64,000 nt of DNA from Trinickia dinghuensis (GTDB taxonomy: Bacteria > Pseudomonadota > Gammaproteobacteria > Burkholderiales > Burkholderiaceae). Of the stretch, positions 8,942 through 18,279 are shown piece by piece; position 1 is the stretch's first letter; each line of letters begins with the position of its first letter. The position numbers were made by a program, and so were the translations under genes. Location: assembly GCF_003367175.1 (NCBI RefSeq), contig NZ_QRGA01000003.1, forward strand, positions 124,681-188,680, read 5' to 3'. Under the pieces are notes generated by a model, which did not search any database, was not told the origin of the DNA, and was given only the letters and a program-made list of their open reading frames with translations.

Positions 8942-9598
8942 ATGGATCTTTCATCAATTGTCGCTTCTGCCGCGATCGCCGCGTCAGCCGCAAGCTTGCC
9001 CGCGCCAGTCGCACAGCCCGCATTGCCCGCTCAGGCTGACGCGCCGGTCTACGCCATTGGTGAGCAATGGACCTTCCGCTACACCAACGATCTTGAACCA
9101 ACAAAAAACTCAACGTTTGCTCAAACCGTCTCGCGCGTGGAGGGCGAACGCACAGAGATCAATGGTGGATCGGTCGTCCTCGACGCGAACGGCAACAACG
9201 TCAAAACCGCGTCGGGCACATTCGAGCCGAGCGACGGAAAGCTTCAATTTCCAATGTCGGTCGGAAAAACATGGTCGTCGTCGAGCATCTATCGATCTGG
9301 CTCCTGGGCGTCTGCCGTTGAGCGCCAAGCAACGGTCGTCGGCGTCGAGCAGGTGCGAACGTCAGCCGGGGTCTTCGCGGCATTCAAGATCGAGATCACC
9401 GCCAGTTGGTCTGGCACAGAAGGCAATCGCGGGGAAGGCACGGCCCGCGAGACGGACTGGTATGCGCCGGCCGTTGGCCGGATCGTGAAGATGGACTATT
9501 TCGATCGCCCCACGCACGGCGCGCCGACGCCGACCCACGTTGAGCTGGTCGGCTTCAAGCCCGCGCCGGCCGCCTCCGCGCGCCCCGCGTCGCAATGA
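8942..9598 (+). CDS. Secreted protein, function unknown
   Basis: A 218-residue protein. The N-terminus (ASAAIAASAASLPAP) looks like a signal peptide. The body is rich in beta-strand patterns and aromatic residues (IGEQWTFRYTND, GKTWSSSSIYRSGSW, GEGTARETDWYAPAVGRIVKMDYF), recalling lipoprotein-like carrier or DUF3108-type folds. There are no cysteines, so it is probably soluble in the periplasm. The start at 8942 lacks a strong ribosome binding site; the frame is open to 8819 and overlaps the previous gene. Same strand and spacing suggest it belongs to the CAP lipoprotein run. Confidence 0.65.
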   Translation: MDLSSIVASAAIAASAASLPAPVAQPALPAQADAPVYAIGEQWTFRYTNDLEPTKNSTFAQTVSRVEGERTEINGGSVVLDANGNNVKTASGTFEPSDGKLQFPMSVGKTWSSSSIYRSGSWASAVERQATVVGVEQVRTSAGVFAAFKIEITASWSGTEGNRGEGTARETDWYAPAVGRIVKMDYFDRPTHGAPTPTHVELVGFKPAPAASARPASQ

Positions 9599-9628
9599 CG
9601 GCGTCAACGGAATTATTGGAGCCCCCCC

Positions 9629-10000
9629 ATGGAAAATCAAAAGATCGCAAGCGAAGAAGTTCAAATCAAACGGGCGAAGAGCAGCATGCGTTTCGCGATC
9701 GTCGCGATGTTCGTCGTGTGCATGTCGATCCCGATCGTGAACATCCTCTTCGGGATGTTCTTCGTGTTCTGGCTGTCGATGTCGATCTTCGGCGCGAGCG
9801 CGCGGCGCTCCGTCGACTTCGGCTGGCTCCTGCTCGGCGCCGCGCTTTGCATGTTCGGCTTCTTCTTGCCTGTGATATTCGAAGGCCCCACCGCGAGCGG
9901 GATGCTCTTCGGCTGGACCCTCGAAGCCGGGCTCAACATCGCGGTCGCCGTTTTCATCCTCCTTGGTCGGCTCGGGCATCTGCTGTTCAAACCCGACTGA
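9629..10000 (+). CDS. Small three-helix membrane protein
   Basis: A 123-residue protein with a charged cytoplasmic N-terminus and three hydrophobic segments at about 22-54, 64-84 and 95-117. GGAG precedes the ATG. It is the last gene of the run and is followed by a terminator at 10083-10104. No family is recognised. An entry-exclusion or envelope role for this run is possible on an element that transfers by conjugation, but that is a guess. Confidence 0.7.
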   Translation: MENQKIASEEVQIKRAKSSMRFAIVAMFVVCMSIPIVNILFGMFFVFWLSMSIFGASARRSVDFGWLLLGAALCMFGFFLPVIFEGPTASGMLFGWTLEAGLNIAVAVFILLGRLGHLLFKPD

Positions 10001-10082
10001 CGCGATCGTTGGCGTCTTCCGGCGCTCTCGGCGCGCCGCCGTCGACTCACCCAGCCTCGGAAGGGCAAAGAAAGCCCGCTTT

Positions 10083-10107
10083 GGCCGCGAAAGCGGCCAT
10101 TTTTTCG
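10083..10107 (+). terminator. Terminator of the secreted/membrane gene run
   Basis: GGCCGC, loop GAAA, GCGGCC, then ATTTTTTCG. A GNRA-looped hairpin with a T-run, 83 bases after the last gene stop. The rest of 10001-10275 shows no gene. Confidence 0.85.
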
Positions 10108-10275
10108 AGATCAAAGCCTGAGCGGGGGTCGGCGCGGCAACACCCTTCTTATCGCGCAAGCGATTCGACGGATCTGTTGGCCATGCGGGGCCAGCTCCCT
10201 ACGGGGAGGGCGTTTCTTCTTGGCGAGCGAAGCGCAGTCTTTCCCGCCGCCGCTGCGTCGACGCGCGCCTCGCTG

Positions 10276-12189
10276 CTATCGGGGCATCCGGCAACGAACG
10301 GTCGCTGCGCGGGATGCCGCCCAAAGGACCTTGCGCCGCGAGCGGATGAACGCCTCCCGCAACATGGGCGGCGACCAGCGCAGCCGCTCCCTCCACCACC
10401 TCTCCCGCATCTCATTGATGTAGGCCGCCGCGCCTCGGTCCTCCTGGCCGCTCGCTTCCCGCAACGCCGATTGGAGTTCTTGGTCCGCGTGGTCTATCGT
10501 CCAGTCCGCTGGCACATGGCTGGGGCGAACGATCGGCAACGCGCAAATCGGCCAGACGATTTCATGCGTCTCTCCTCCAACGAAGACGATCATCCGCACG
10601 CCCCTGCCGTCAGCGGTCAAGCCGAGGCGGGAGGCGAGCTCCGACGGGTTGTAGAGGGCGATCTCTTCGCGGCTGTATGAGAGAGTCGACGAGCCGGGTT
10701 GAGCGCTTTGCGTCTCCGACACGTTGGGCCTCTCGACTTCGCGCGAGCCGAAAACTTTGCATAGCCGCTCGGCCGTCTCGCCTGGCATGACTTGCCCGAC
10801 GATCATCGTTCCGCACATGGAGAGCAGCGCTTGAACGAAGTTCTCGTCATACACGCCGACAAGCTGCGCGAAGTCTTGGCACACGACAACGCATCGAACG
10901 CCTCTCGACCGCCCGACCTCGAACAGAGAGCGCACGGGCAGCTTCCCCGCTTGCGGGAACTCATCCGCGACAAACCAAATCTTGCGAGAGAGGTTGTCGT
11001 CAAACTCCACGCTGTTTATGAGCGTGGCGAAAACCTCCGTCATGCCTTCCACGTAGCACCTCGTCAGCTCGCCATACCCCGCATGCCCTTGCAAGATCAA
11101 TTGGCGAGGCTCCGCGCCTCGCGCCCACGCGACGACGCTGACGCGCCGCTTCGGCGGCGTGTCCCCCCAAGCCTCAGCCAGATCGTGAATCGGCGAACAG
11201 AAAGCCGAAAGGTTGATGAGCACGCCCTTGGTCGTGACGGAAGCTTCCTCGACCGCGCGAATCGCCTCTCGGTGGCATGCCGACATGATCGAGAGCATCG
11301 CCGGCTGCGGAAGGGACACGAGATCGGACAATTCCCTCCAACCCCAAGCGGTCCCGCGCGTCCGGCGGAGATGGACAAGCAATCCGACCAATAGTTGACG
11401 AGCTGCGTTGGCCCACATGGGGTCCTTGCTGTCCTTGATGGTCGAACTGGCGAAGCGCCTCATGTCCGCCACGTTGCGCAAGTCCCTCGCGATGTCCCAC
11501 GCGTGGCTCCTGCCGTCCCACGGCGCGATGACGACGGGTCTTTTGAAAGCGGCGGTGAACTCGCCTTTCGGGTCGAACAAGAACAGTTGCTCGTTCGCTT
11601 TGACGATGTCGCGAACCAAAGGCCGCAGCGCTGTCGACTTGCCAGAGCCAACGCCGCCGACCATCAGCGTGTGCCTTGCCCACAGGCTCGACGGCCAGGG
11701 CACTTTCGGCGCCAGATTGGGCTCCGGCTGCCGCGCGGCGACCCGGCGAGACAGCGCGCGCAATCGCCGTGTCGCCTCTTTCCCCTCGTGCCGCTTCGCG
11801 CCGCGAACGAAAAGGAACTGATCGCGTGCCTTCAAATATGGCTTCGCGAACAAGCCGAAGGGGGCGAGCGCTGCAATCGCCGATAGGCCAAGACGCAGTT
11901 CGATTCCGACGCGCGTCGCGGTTTCCAGTCCATCCCACCACCGAACGTAACGAGCCGAAGAGCCTGCGCAAATCGACGGCGCCAATTGATGCGCCGCGAG
12001 CTTCGCCCAATAGCCCGCATGCTCCGCGAGGCCCCCGGTGGGGGCGGGCAGAAACGGAAGCGGCCGCCACAGCGCCCAAAGGACGGCGACGCCAGCGGCG
12101 CCCCCAATCGTTGCGCTGGCAACGAGCCAGCCGGCCACGTCTTTGCGGGGAAATGAAGCGGGAAAAGCTGAACCGGATTTCTGGGGCAT
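10276..12189 (-). CDS. Type IV coupling protein (TraD/VirD4 family)
   Basis: Coupling proteins are hexameric DNA-pumping ATPases that hand the relaxase-DNA complex to the mating channel. From the ATG at 12189 this one has 637 residues. Two hydrophobic segments lie near the N-terminus (VASATIGGAAGVAVLWAL and GLSAIAALAPFGL). Walker A is VGGVGSGKST and Walker B is IWFVADEFPQAGKL. The following GRSRGVRCVVVCQDFAQL matches the family. A TTG at 12261 would add 24 residues and lies on the same frame. It is transcribed toward the secreted-protein run, away from the relaxase. No VirB genes are nearby, so it must work with a helper's channel. Confidence 0.92.
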   Translation of the reverse strand: MPQKSGSAFPASFPRKDVAGWLVASATIGGAAGVAVLWALWRPLPFLPAPTGGLAEHAGYWAKLAAHQLAPSICAGSSARYVRWWDGLETATRVGIELRLGLSAIAALAPFGLFAKPYLKARDQFLFVRGAKRHEGKEATRRLRALSRRVAARQPEPNLAPKVPWPSSLWARHTLMVGGVGSGKSTALRPLVRDIVKANEQLFLFDPKGEFTAAFKRPVVIAPWDGRSHAWDIARDLRNVADMRRFASSTIKDSKDPMWANAARQLLVGLLVHLRRTRGTAWGWRELSDLVSLPQPAMLSIMSACHREAIRAVEEASVTTKGVLINLSAFCSPIHDLAEAWGDTPPKRRVSVVAWARGAEPRQLILQGHAGYGELTRCYVEGMTEVFATLINSVEFDDNLSRKIWFVADEFPQAGKLPVRSLFEVGRSRGVRCVVVCQDFAQLVGVYDENFVQALLSMCGTMIVGQVMPGETAERLCKVFGSREVERPNVSETQSAQPGSSTLSYSREEIALYNPSELASRLGLTADGRGVRMIVFVGGETHEIVWPICALPIVRPSHVPADWTIDHADQELQSALREASGQEDRGAAAYINEMRERWWRERLRWSPPMLREAFIRSRRKVLWAASRAATVRCRMPR

Positions 12190-12398
12190 GGCGGTCGCCT
12201 GAGGTGTCTGCACACCAGGCAAGGGCGACCATTTCCGGGCTCCCGTTCGCCAGTCCGACAAACGGTTATCTCGACCGCTCGTCTATTCGTCTGATGAAAA
12301 GAGAACAAAGCTCTCGTTAATCCCGCCCTCCCAGAATATCCGCCCCCCTCCACCGAGTTCGGTGGAAAACGGCCCCCAACCCAAAAGCGAGGATTTGA

Positions 12399-13055
12399 AT
12401 GCACGCATCATTGGACGAAATCATCAGCGCCTACAAAAAACTTACCGACGACGACTTCGAGTCGCTTCAAGACTATGCGTCGAGACACATTCGCGGCACT
12501 TCGTTCGCAGAGCCCGACGACCTGATCCAGGAAACGATGACCCGCATGGTGGCCGGCACTCGGAAGTGGCCCTTGCGAGCGCCTTTCGGCTTGTTCATCC
12601 GCCTGGCCATGCGCTCGATCGCCCAAGCCGAGTGGGCGGAACGCGACAAAGGCTTCATCATCCCGATGCCCGACGATTACGACGTTGAAGAGCGCTTGGC
12701 CGACACGCTGACCGGCTCTTCCGTCGAAATGCGATTGCTCGCGTTGGAGCGTTTGCGCGAGGCGCAAGAGGCGGTGGCGCTCGCCCGCGCGGCCTTGGGG
12801 GACGATCTCGCGGCGCAGCGCGTCATCGACGGCATCGTGTGGGGAGCGCCCCCGCGAGAGACGCGCAAAGAGCTTGGGGTCGGCGCACGCGATTTCGATG
12901 CCGCCCGCCAGCGAGCCGGGCGCCGGCTTCGCGAAGCCGGCGAGATGGTCGCGCGGCGCGCCGAGCAGCAGTCCGCCGCGACACGCAAAGCGTGTCAAAT
13001 CGTTCCCAACGCTTCGCGAGCAAGCGCCACCGCAAACCGCAAGTTGAAGAGATAG
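12399..13055 (+). CDS. Sigma-70-like protein
   Basis: A 218-residue protein. Residues about 25-90 match sigma region 2 (EPDDLIQETMTRMVAG, then a region with APFGLFIRLAMRSIAQAEW). After an acidic linker, residues 115-180 could be a region-4-like helix-turn-helix (ETRKELGVGARDFDAARQRAGRRL). The C-terminus is basic. AGCGAGGATTTG before the ATG gives a ribosome binding site. It diverges from the coupling protein. It could be a real ECF-type sigma factor for island genes or a sigma-like DNA-binding protein. A terminator follows at 13082-13110. Confidence 0.65.
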   Translation: MHASLDEIISAYKKLTDDDFESLQDYASRHIRGTSFAEPDDLIQETMTRMVAGTRKWPLRAPFGLFIRLAMRSIAQAEWAERDKGFIIPMPDDYDVEERLADTLTGSSVEMRLLALERLREAQEAVALARAALGDDLAAQRVIDGIVWGAPPRETRKELGVGARDFDAARQRAGRRLREAGEMVARRAEQQSAATRKACQIVPNASRASATANRKLKR

Positions 13056-13081
13056 AAACGTGCCACGCTGCTTTCGCCGAA

Positions 13082-13110
13082 GCGCGCATGCTCTCGCATG
13101 CGCGCCTTTT
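13082..13110 (+). terminator. Terminator after the sigma-like gene
   Basis: GCGCGCATG (13082-13090), loop CTCTCG, CATGCGCGC (13097-13105), then CTTTT. The 9-bp perfect stem lies 26 bases after the stop and touches the end of the convergent gene. Confidence 0.8.
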
Positions 13111-13574
13111 CATTGCTCGCGTCCCGCAGACGGCTTGGCGCGCATTTTTGCCAAGGTGTCTTCGACCAGGCGCTTTCGAAGCCGTCGCATGGCCGCGCGA
13201 TCGCAGGGCCCCGCCTCGCACGAATCGCCGTGATCGTCTCCGGCTTGCGCGCCCCCTTGCTCCGAAGACCGGGTTTGCGCTCGCGCGGACAGATCGAGAG
13301 AGAGAATCCACTCGATCAGCTGATCGGTCCTCACGAGCGGCGCGGAGCAGACCACAACGTGAGGCAGCGCGAATCGGCCGGCTCTCATCGAAGCGCGAAT
13401 GGTGGCCGGGGCAAGCCCCAATATTCGCGACAGCGTTTTGACGCGCACGAACATCGACCCGACACCGTATGCCTCGCGCAAATGCTCGCGGACGCGCGCG
13501 CGTTCGCTTGTTTCGTTCCCGCTCTCGTTCGGTGGCCGGGACGGTTCATCCACTGCAAATCCGATTTCACTCAT
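13110..13574 (-). CDS. HTH protein, possible excisionase or regulator
   Basis: A 154-residue protein. The middle (about 45-95: VKTLSRILGLAPATIRASMRAGRF, then a strand-turn with PLVRTDQLIEWI) has the pattern of a small winged-helix/MerR-like domain as in excisionases and AlpA-type regulators. Both ends are polar and probably flexible; the C-terminus is basic. It lies 500 bases from the second recombinase and reads the other way. An excisionase or transfer regulator role is plausible but not shown. I do not recognise a named family. Confidence 0.6.
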   Translation of the reverse strand: MSEIGFAVDEPSRPPNESGNETSERARVREHLREAYGVGSMFVRVKTLSRILGLAPATIRASMRAGRFALPHVVVCSAPLVRTDQLIEWILSLDLSARAQTRSSEQGGAQAGDDHGDSCEAGPCDRAAMRRLRKRLVEDTLAKMRAKPSAGREQ

Positions 13575-14088
13575 TGGGCCCTCTCCATCGACACGAAATG
13601 CGCCATTGATAGGAAGGGCGGCCGCCGTGAGATTTTGGTTAGGGTTTGGCGCGCCTCAATTCACGGTGTCCGTTTTCGTATTGTTTCATCTAGTGCCTAC
13701 CGTTCGTCTGTTTTTTAAATCCGTGCAACTTTGCATTTCGCTCGTTTCTTCAATTTCTTGAATGCTCGATTGTTGATTGATGCAAGGACAAACGGCCCAA
13801 CAACTTTCGGTTGCGGGCCGAATTCGTCAAGTTTGCGCGCATAGTGCTCGTATAAGAAACGAAATTAGCCGCTAACCCAATGCTTTTCTAAACCAACATC
13901 TCTTCGATTTCTCGCGGCCCCGCCCCCTTGCCGGGCGGGGCTGTTTACGAGATGACGCCCCCCGTCGGCGATCGACGTTGCACTACACCCGCATTCGGAC
14001 CAGTGCAACCTCGCGCCGTCCGGCGTCCAAAATCTTGTGGCCGCCGCCCTACCAATATGCGCGGAAGCGCTACGACAGGAGAGTGGAC
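13575..14088. other. AT-rich intergenic region with two hairpins
   Basis: A gene-free 514-base region that is visibly AT-rich for this genome (13670-13910). A bulged hairpin CGGCCC-AACAAC/GTTGCGGGCCG lies near 13793-13821. A 9-bp terminator-like stem GCCCCGCCC/GGGCGGGGC lies at 13917-13925/13933-13941, followed by TGTTT. It separates the HTH gene from recombinase 2 and probably holds promoters for both. Confidence 0.5.
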
Positions 14089-15162
14089 ATGGCGAGCATC
14101 ATCAAGAAGCCGTTGAAAGACGGAATGTGTTCGTGGCAAGTGTTTGTGACGATGAAGGGTTTCCCCAGAGTCTCCGCCACCTTTGCCACGGAGGACGAGG
14201 CCAAACGCTTTGGCCAAACGCAGGAGGACGAGTTCAAGAGGCTTCGGAAGCTAAACGACCCAAGCCTCCCGATCAAAGCTTCGCCGCCCAAAGACAATCT
14301 TTTGAAGGAGCGAATCGCCGATCTCATTGAGGCCTTCGTCGCGTCTGAAAGAGCCACTGGCAGCGACCGACGCAATCACAAGGCGCCGATTCACCTCGTC
14401 GGAAACGCCCGCGTTTGCGACATCGACGAATACTGGATCGAAGACTACATCGCGAACGCCCGAGCCACCAAAAGCAGCCACGACAAACCCTATGCTTTCA
14501 GCACAATTCGCGACCAGATTCATTTGATAAAGAAGGCGATCCGCGCGCGAGCCCGCCAACTTCGAGTGCCCCGCCCTCCGTTTCCCTACCGGGATTCAAT
14601 GCTTCCAAAGGGATGGGATAGTCCGCGCGAACGCCGGTTGGAGCCGAACGAGCAACGCGCGTTGTTTGGCCGCTTGCGCCAACTCGACAACCCTCGCCGC
14701 GATCACTGGTGGCTCATGGTTCGCCTTGCTTTGCTGACGGGCGCTCGGTTGCAAGAAGTCGCTCTGGCGGAGTGGAGCGATTTCGACATCGAAGAGCGCG
14801 CGTGGACCATCCCCGCCCATCGGTGCAAGACGAGAAGGACCCGTGTCATTCCGTTGGGACGCCGCGCGCTCAACGTCATTCGTCTTTTGACGGCAAGAAA
14901 GGATCCGAACTGCGCTCGAGTGTTTCACACGATGGGGACGCCGGCCGCATGCTCTCAGGAATTCCGCAAACTTCGAGAGTCGGCGGGCGTCGATGACTTT
15001 CGCTTCCACGATCTTCGACACGAAGCGATCAGCCAAATGTATTTGCATCAACGCGATCTCGACGAGCGCGAAATCATGGTGATAGCCGGCCACAGCGCGA
15101 TCGAACAAACACGCCGCTATGTCGCCCTGCGCCCAAAGGACGTCGCGGTTCGAATGCGCTGA
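14089..15162 (+). CDS. Second tyrosine recombinase
   Basis: A 357-residue tyrosine recombinase: an N-terminal arm domain (MASIIKKPLKDG...WQVFVTMKGFPRVSATF), a core-binding domain (about 75-165), and a catalytic domain with R220 (LTGARLQE), H307 and R310 (HDLRHE), H335 (AGHSAIEQT) and Y344. AGGAG 7 bases before the ATG fixes the start. It lies in the middle of the island, just ahead of the relaxase gene, so it is not at an attachment end. It may resolve multimers of the excised circle, or be left from a second integrated element. All active-site residues are present. Confidence 0.92.
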   Translation: MASIIKKPLKDGMCSWQVFVTMKGFPRVSATFATEDEAKRFGQTQEDEFKRLRKLNDPSLPIKASPPKDNLLKERIADLIEAFVASERATGSDRRNHKAPIHLVGNARVCDIDEYWIEDYIANARATKSSHDKPYAFSTIRDQIHLIKKAIRARARQLRVPRPPFPYRDSMLPKGWDSPRERRLEPNEQRALFGRLRQLDNPRRDHWWLMVRLALLTGARLQEVALAEWSDFDIEERAWTIPAHRCKTRRTRVIPLGRRALNVIRLLTARKDPNCARVFHTMGTPAACSQEFRKLRESAGVDDFRFHDLRHEAISQMYLHQRDLDEREIMVIAGHSAIEQTRRYVALRPKDVAVRMR

Positions 15163-15252
15163 GGCCCAGCGTTGCTCGACGGCGGACCCGGACTGTCGGC
15201 ATCCGCCGTTTCCCTCGCGCCGACGCGTTCTTGTCCGCCTCAATCCTCGCCC

Positions 15253-18200
15253 ATGCTGTCAATCGTCAAAATCAATTCGTCGAAGAACCAAGCGGCCCAA
15301 GGCAGCGAGGGCTACCTCGTCTATCTAGGCGCGCCGTCGACCAGGGAGCGCGGCGACTTCGACGACTACGCGCGCGGCAACGATCGATCAACGCTCGGTC
15401 CGCTTCCATTCTGGGCGTGCTCCGGGCCGGCGCTGCTCGGCCTCAATTCGAGCCGGGCTGCGAACCCGGAGCAAGTTGAACGACTCGCGCGCGGCTTTCA
15501 TCCGCTCGACGATCAAGCGCTCGTCGAAGGCGCGGGCGAATCGCACGTGATGGGCGTGGACATGACGTTTTCGGCGCCGAAAGACGTCTCGGCCGTTTTC
15601 GCCGCAGCCGACCGGCAGACTCAAACCCAGATTCTCGATTGCCTTCATGACGCTGTGCGCGCCGCGCTCGCGCATGCCGAAGCGCACGCAATCACACGAC
15701 ACTGCCACGGCGGACGAACGAAGAAGAAGGCCGAAGCCGCCGTCGCAGCCTGCTACACGCATTTCGCGAGCCGCGCTCTCGATCCACAACTTCACGTGCA
15801 CGCGTTCATGTTCAACGTGGGCAAGCGAGCGGGCGCGGACGAGTGGAGCGCGCTCGAACATAAAGCGCAGTTCGACCGGAAAATGGCGACCGGTGCGCTG
15901 TTCCGTGTCGAGCTGGCGTCGCGCCTGCGCGAGATCGGATTCACGATAGAGCCGGACGGCCCCTATTTTAAAATCGCAGGCATCACCGACCGGCAGCGCG
16001 AAGCGCTGTCCACCCGAAGCCGGGAAATCGCGGAGCAAGTCTCCGGCATGGGCGACGTCAGCGAGCGCGAAGGCGCGGCGAAGGACATAGCAGCCGTCAA
16101 CACCCGGTCCGCAAAGGCCGAACCGCCGTTGCCCGAGCTGCTGGACCGCTTCGCTAGCCAAACTGCCGCGCTGGGCCTGACGCCGGAAGCTGTGGCTCTC
16201 ATGCGCGAGCGGGCGATCGGTTGGCCAGCCGCCGACGAATCGGAAAATCGCCTGGCAGTCCCAGGCGAATTCACTGAACAGCCAAGCGAGTTCTCCCTCG
16301 ACCACGACGCGCTGCTCGCGACGCTTATGGAGCGGCAATCGTGCGCGACGCCGCAAGACGCGCTGACGCTCATCTGCGAGTCGGCGATGGGTCGATGGAG
16401 CGCGTCCCGCTGCGTCGAAGCGCTCGATCTCTTCATGGCGTCCCCGAACCTTTGCCTCTTGGGAGAGACGGAGACCTTGGCGCCCGTCTTCGCCTCTCGG
16501 GCAACCCTCGACATGGAAGCGCGCTCCACCGGAGCCGTCCGCGACGGCCGCGCCGATCTCCGACACCGGCTCGCCGTCGCCGCCGTCAACGCGCGCTTCG
16601 ACGCGTTGGAATCGGATTTGAGCGCGAAGCTTGGCGTTGCGGTGGCTCTCGACGAGCAGCGGGCCGCAGCGCTGCATGTCGCGTGCGAGACCGGAAATCA
16701 CGCTTTCGTGGAGGGATGGGCCGGCACCGGAAAGACGACGCTGGTCCGCGCGCTGTCGGAGGCTTACAAGGAATCCGGCTTTTCGGTCATGGGCTGCTGC
16801 CAATCTGCCTCGGCGGCGCAAAATTTGGCGCGAGAAACCGAAGTTCCCTCTCGCACGATCGCGAGCCTGCTTCTCGCCATCCAGTCCGGCCGGCTGACGC
16901 TGACCGAGCGAAGCGTCCTCGTGCTCGATGAAGCCGGCATGATTGGCTCCCGGGAGTTCGCGCTTGTCCAGCAAGCGGTTGTCGACGCGGGGGCGAAGCT
17001 GGTCGCGGTGGGAGACTCGAAGCAATTGCAGCCGATCGAAGCCGGGGGGATTTTCCGCGCCCTTGTTCGCGAGCACGGCGCGGCTGAAATCTCGACGATC
17101 CGCCGCCAGCGAACAGACTTCGGGCCGCTGCTCGACTGGCTGACCCATCGCGCATGCAATGGCGCAACCGACCTGGCGAGCCCCGCCGCCGAGCTTGAAC
17201 GGCTCGAAGCATTGCGCTCGCTGCCGGAAGACGCAAGGATGCGCGCGGCCGAGGCGTATTGCTCGACCGAACCGACGTTGCGCCGAGGCTTTCTAGCATG
17301 GCGGTCGCGCTACGATCATCAATGGATGCGAGACGTCGTCGAGTCGTTCGCCCTCGGCGCTGCGCTGCCCGCGCTTCGCCTGCTCGACGCCCACCAACGG
17401 CTGCGACTCAGCGACGGCCCTCTCGCGACTGTCGAAACGTTGCTCGACGAGTGGGCGGCGGACAAGACGCTGTTGGCGGAGAAGATCATGATCGCGGCGA
17501 CCCGTGCGGAAGTCGCTGGCCTCAACGCCCGCGCCCGAACACTCCTTGTCGAGCGCGGAGTCGTGCTCGACTCCAAAGGCATGGAGCTGGAAATCACGCA
17601 TCGAGACGAGTCGAAGGAGGCAAAGCGCTTCGCCCCTGGCGATCGCGTCGTGTTCACGAAGAACGACCAGACGCTCGGCGTCGCGAACGGCTCGACGGGC
17701 ACCGTTCAAAAAATCCAACGCACCGCGAGCGGCCCCGCTCTGATCGTTGAGCTGGACGCGCCGAACGAGCGCGGCGAGAAAACCGCGCGCGTGCCCGCCG
17801 CATTCGGGCGCTTCGACCATTCGTATTGCCTGACGAACCACAAAAGCCAAGGCCGCACGCTGAGCAGCGCGCACGTGCTTGTGAATCCAGCGACGGCGAT
17901 GGCCGATCGCGAATGGATTTACGTCGCATCGAGCCGGTCTCGCTTCGCGACAACGCTGCATGTCGATCGGGGCGCGATCTTCTCGGCCGATCCCGAATCG
18001 CATTTGCAGCCGAACGCCACCGAGTTCGATCGCACAGCGGTGATCGAGTGCCTAGCCCGCTCAATGAGCCGCAGTCGCGCAAAAGGCACGACGCTCGACT
18101 ACGCCGTCGCGCCTGTCCAGAGCGAACGCGGCAACACGAACGCGCGCCAAGAGCGGGAGGCCTCGACGCTTGATCGGCAACAGCAGAGCACCGCGACGAC

Positions 18201-18279
18201 CGCAGCAGCGCCAACAGCGCGGCCAAAGCGTCCGCGCCCGACGCAATCAATGGACAAGCAACAGGAGCTGCGGAGATGA
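15253..18279 (+). CDS. MobF relaxase-helicase (TrwC/TraI type)
   Basis: A 1008-residue protein that nicks one strand at oriT, stays covalently bound to it and unwinds the DNA for transfer. The relaxase domain (1-300) has candidate nucleophiles Y21 and Y24 (GYLVYLG) and the metal histidines H170, H181 and H183 (YTHFASRALDPQLHVHAF). The helicase domain has Walker A GWAGTGKTT (K494), Walker B VLVLDEAGMIG and a late motif HKSQGRTL. The length matches TrwC. The ATG at 15253 starts the conserved MLSIVKI; earlier in-frame codons are not conserved. Its stop overlaps the next gene by 4 bases, and the predicted oriT lies at 19102-19140, just beyond that gene. Confidence 0.95.
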   Translation: MLSIVKINSSKNQAAQGSEGYLVYLGAPSTRERGDFDDYARGNDRSTLGPLPFWACSGPALLGLNSSRAANPEQVERLARGFHPLDDQALVEGAGESHVMGVDMTFSAPKDVSAVFAAADRQTQTQILDCLHDAVRAALAHAEAHAITRHCHGGRTKKKAEAAVAACYTHFASRALDPQLHVHAFMFNVGKRAGADEWSALEHKAQFDRKMATGALFRVELASRLREIGFTIEPDGPYFKIAGITDRQREALSTRSREIAEQVSGMGDVSEREGAAKDIAAVNTRSAKAEPPLPELLDRFASQTAALGLTPEAVALMRERAIGWPAADESENRLAVPGEFTEQPSEFSLDHDALLATLMERQSCATPQDALTLICESAMGRWSASRCVEALDLFMASPNLCLLGETETLAPVFASRATLDMEARSTGAVRDGRADLRHRLAVAAVNARFDALESDLSAKLGVAVALDEQRAAALHVACETGNHAFVEGWAGTGKTTLVRALSEAYKESGFSVMGCCQSASAAQNLARETEVPSRTIASLLLAIQSGRLTLTERSVLVLDEAGMIGSREFALVQQAVVDAGAKLVAVGDSKQLQPIEAGGIFRALVREHGAAEISTIRRQRTDFGPLLDWLTHRACNGATDLASPAAELERLEALRSLPEDARMRAAEAYCSTEPTLRRGFLAWRSRYDHQWMRDVVESFALGAALPALRLLDAHQRLRLSDGPLATVETLLDEWAADKTLLAEKIMIAATRAEVAGLNARARTLLVERGVVLDSKGMELEITHRDESKEAKRFAPGDRVVFTKNDQTLGVANGSTGTVQKIQRTASGPALIVELDAPNERGEKTARVPAAFGRFDHSYCLTNHKSQGRTLSSAHVLVNPATAMADREWIYVASSRSRFATTLHVDRGAIFSADPESHLQPNATEFDRTAVIECLARSMSRSRAKGTTLDYAVAPVQSERGNTNARQEREASTLDRQQQSTATTAAAPTARPKRPRPTQSMDKQQELRR

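Noticed and set aside
12190-12261. TTG-start extension of the coupling protein
   Set aside because: Kept as an alternative only: 24 extra residues, weak ribosome binding site, no conserved sequence visible.
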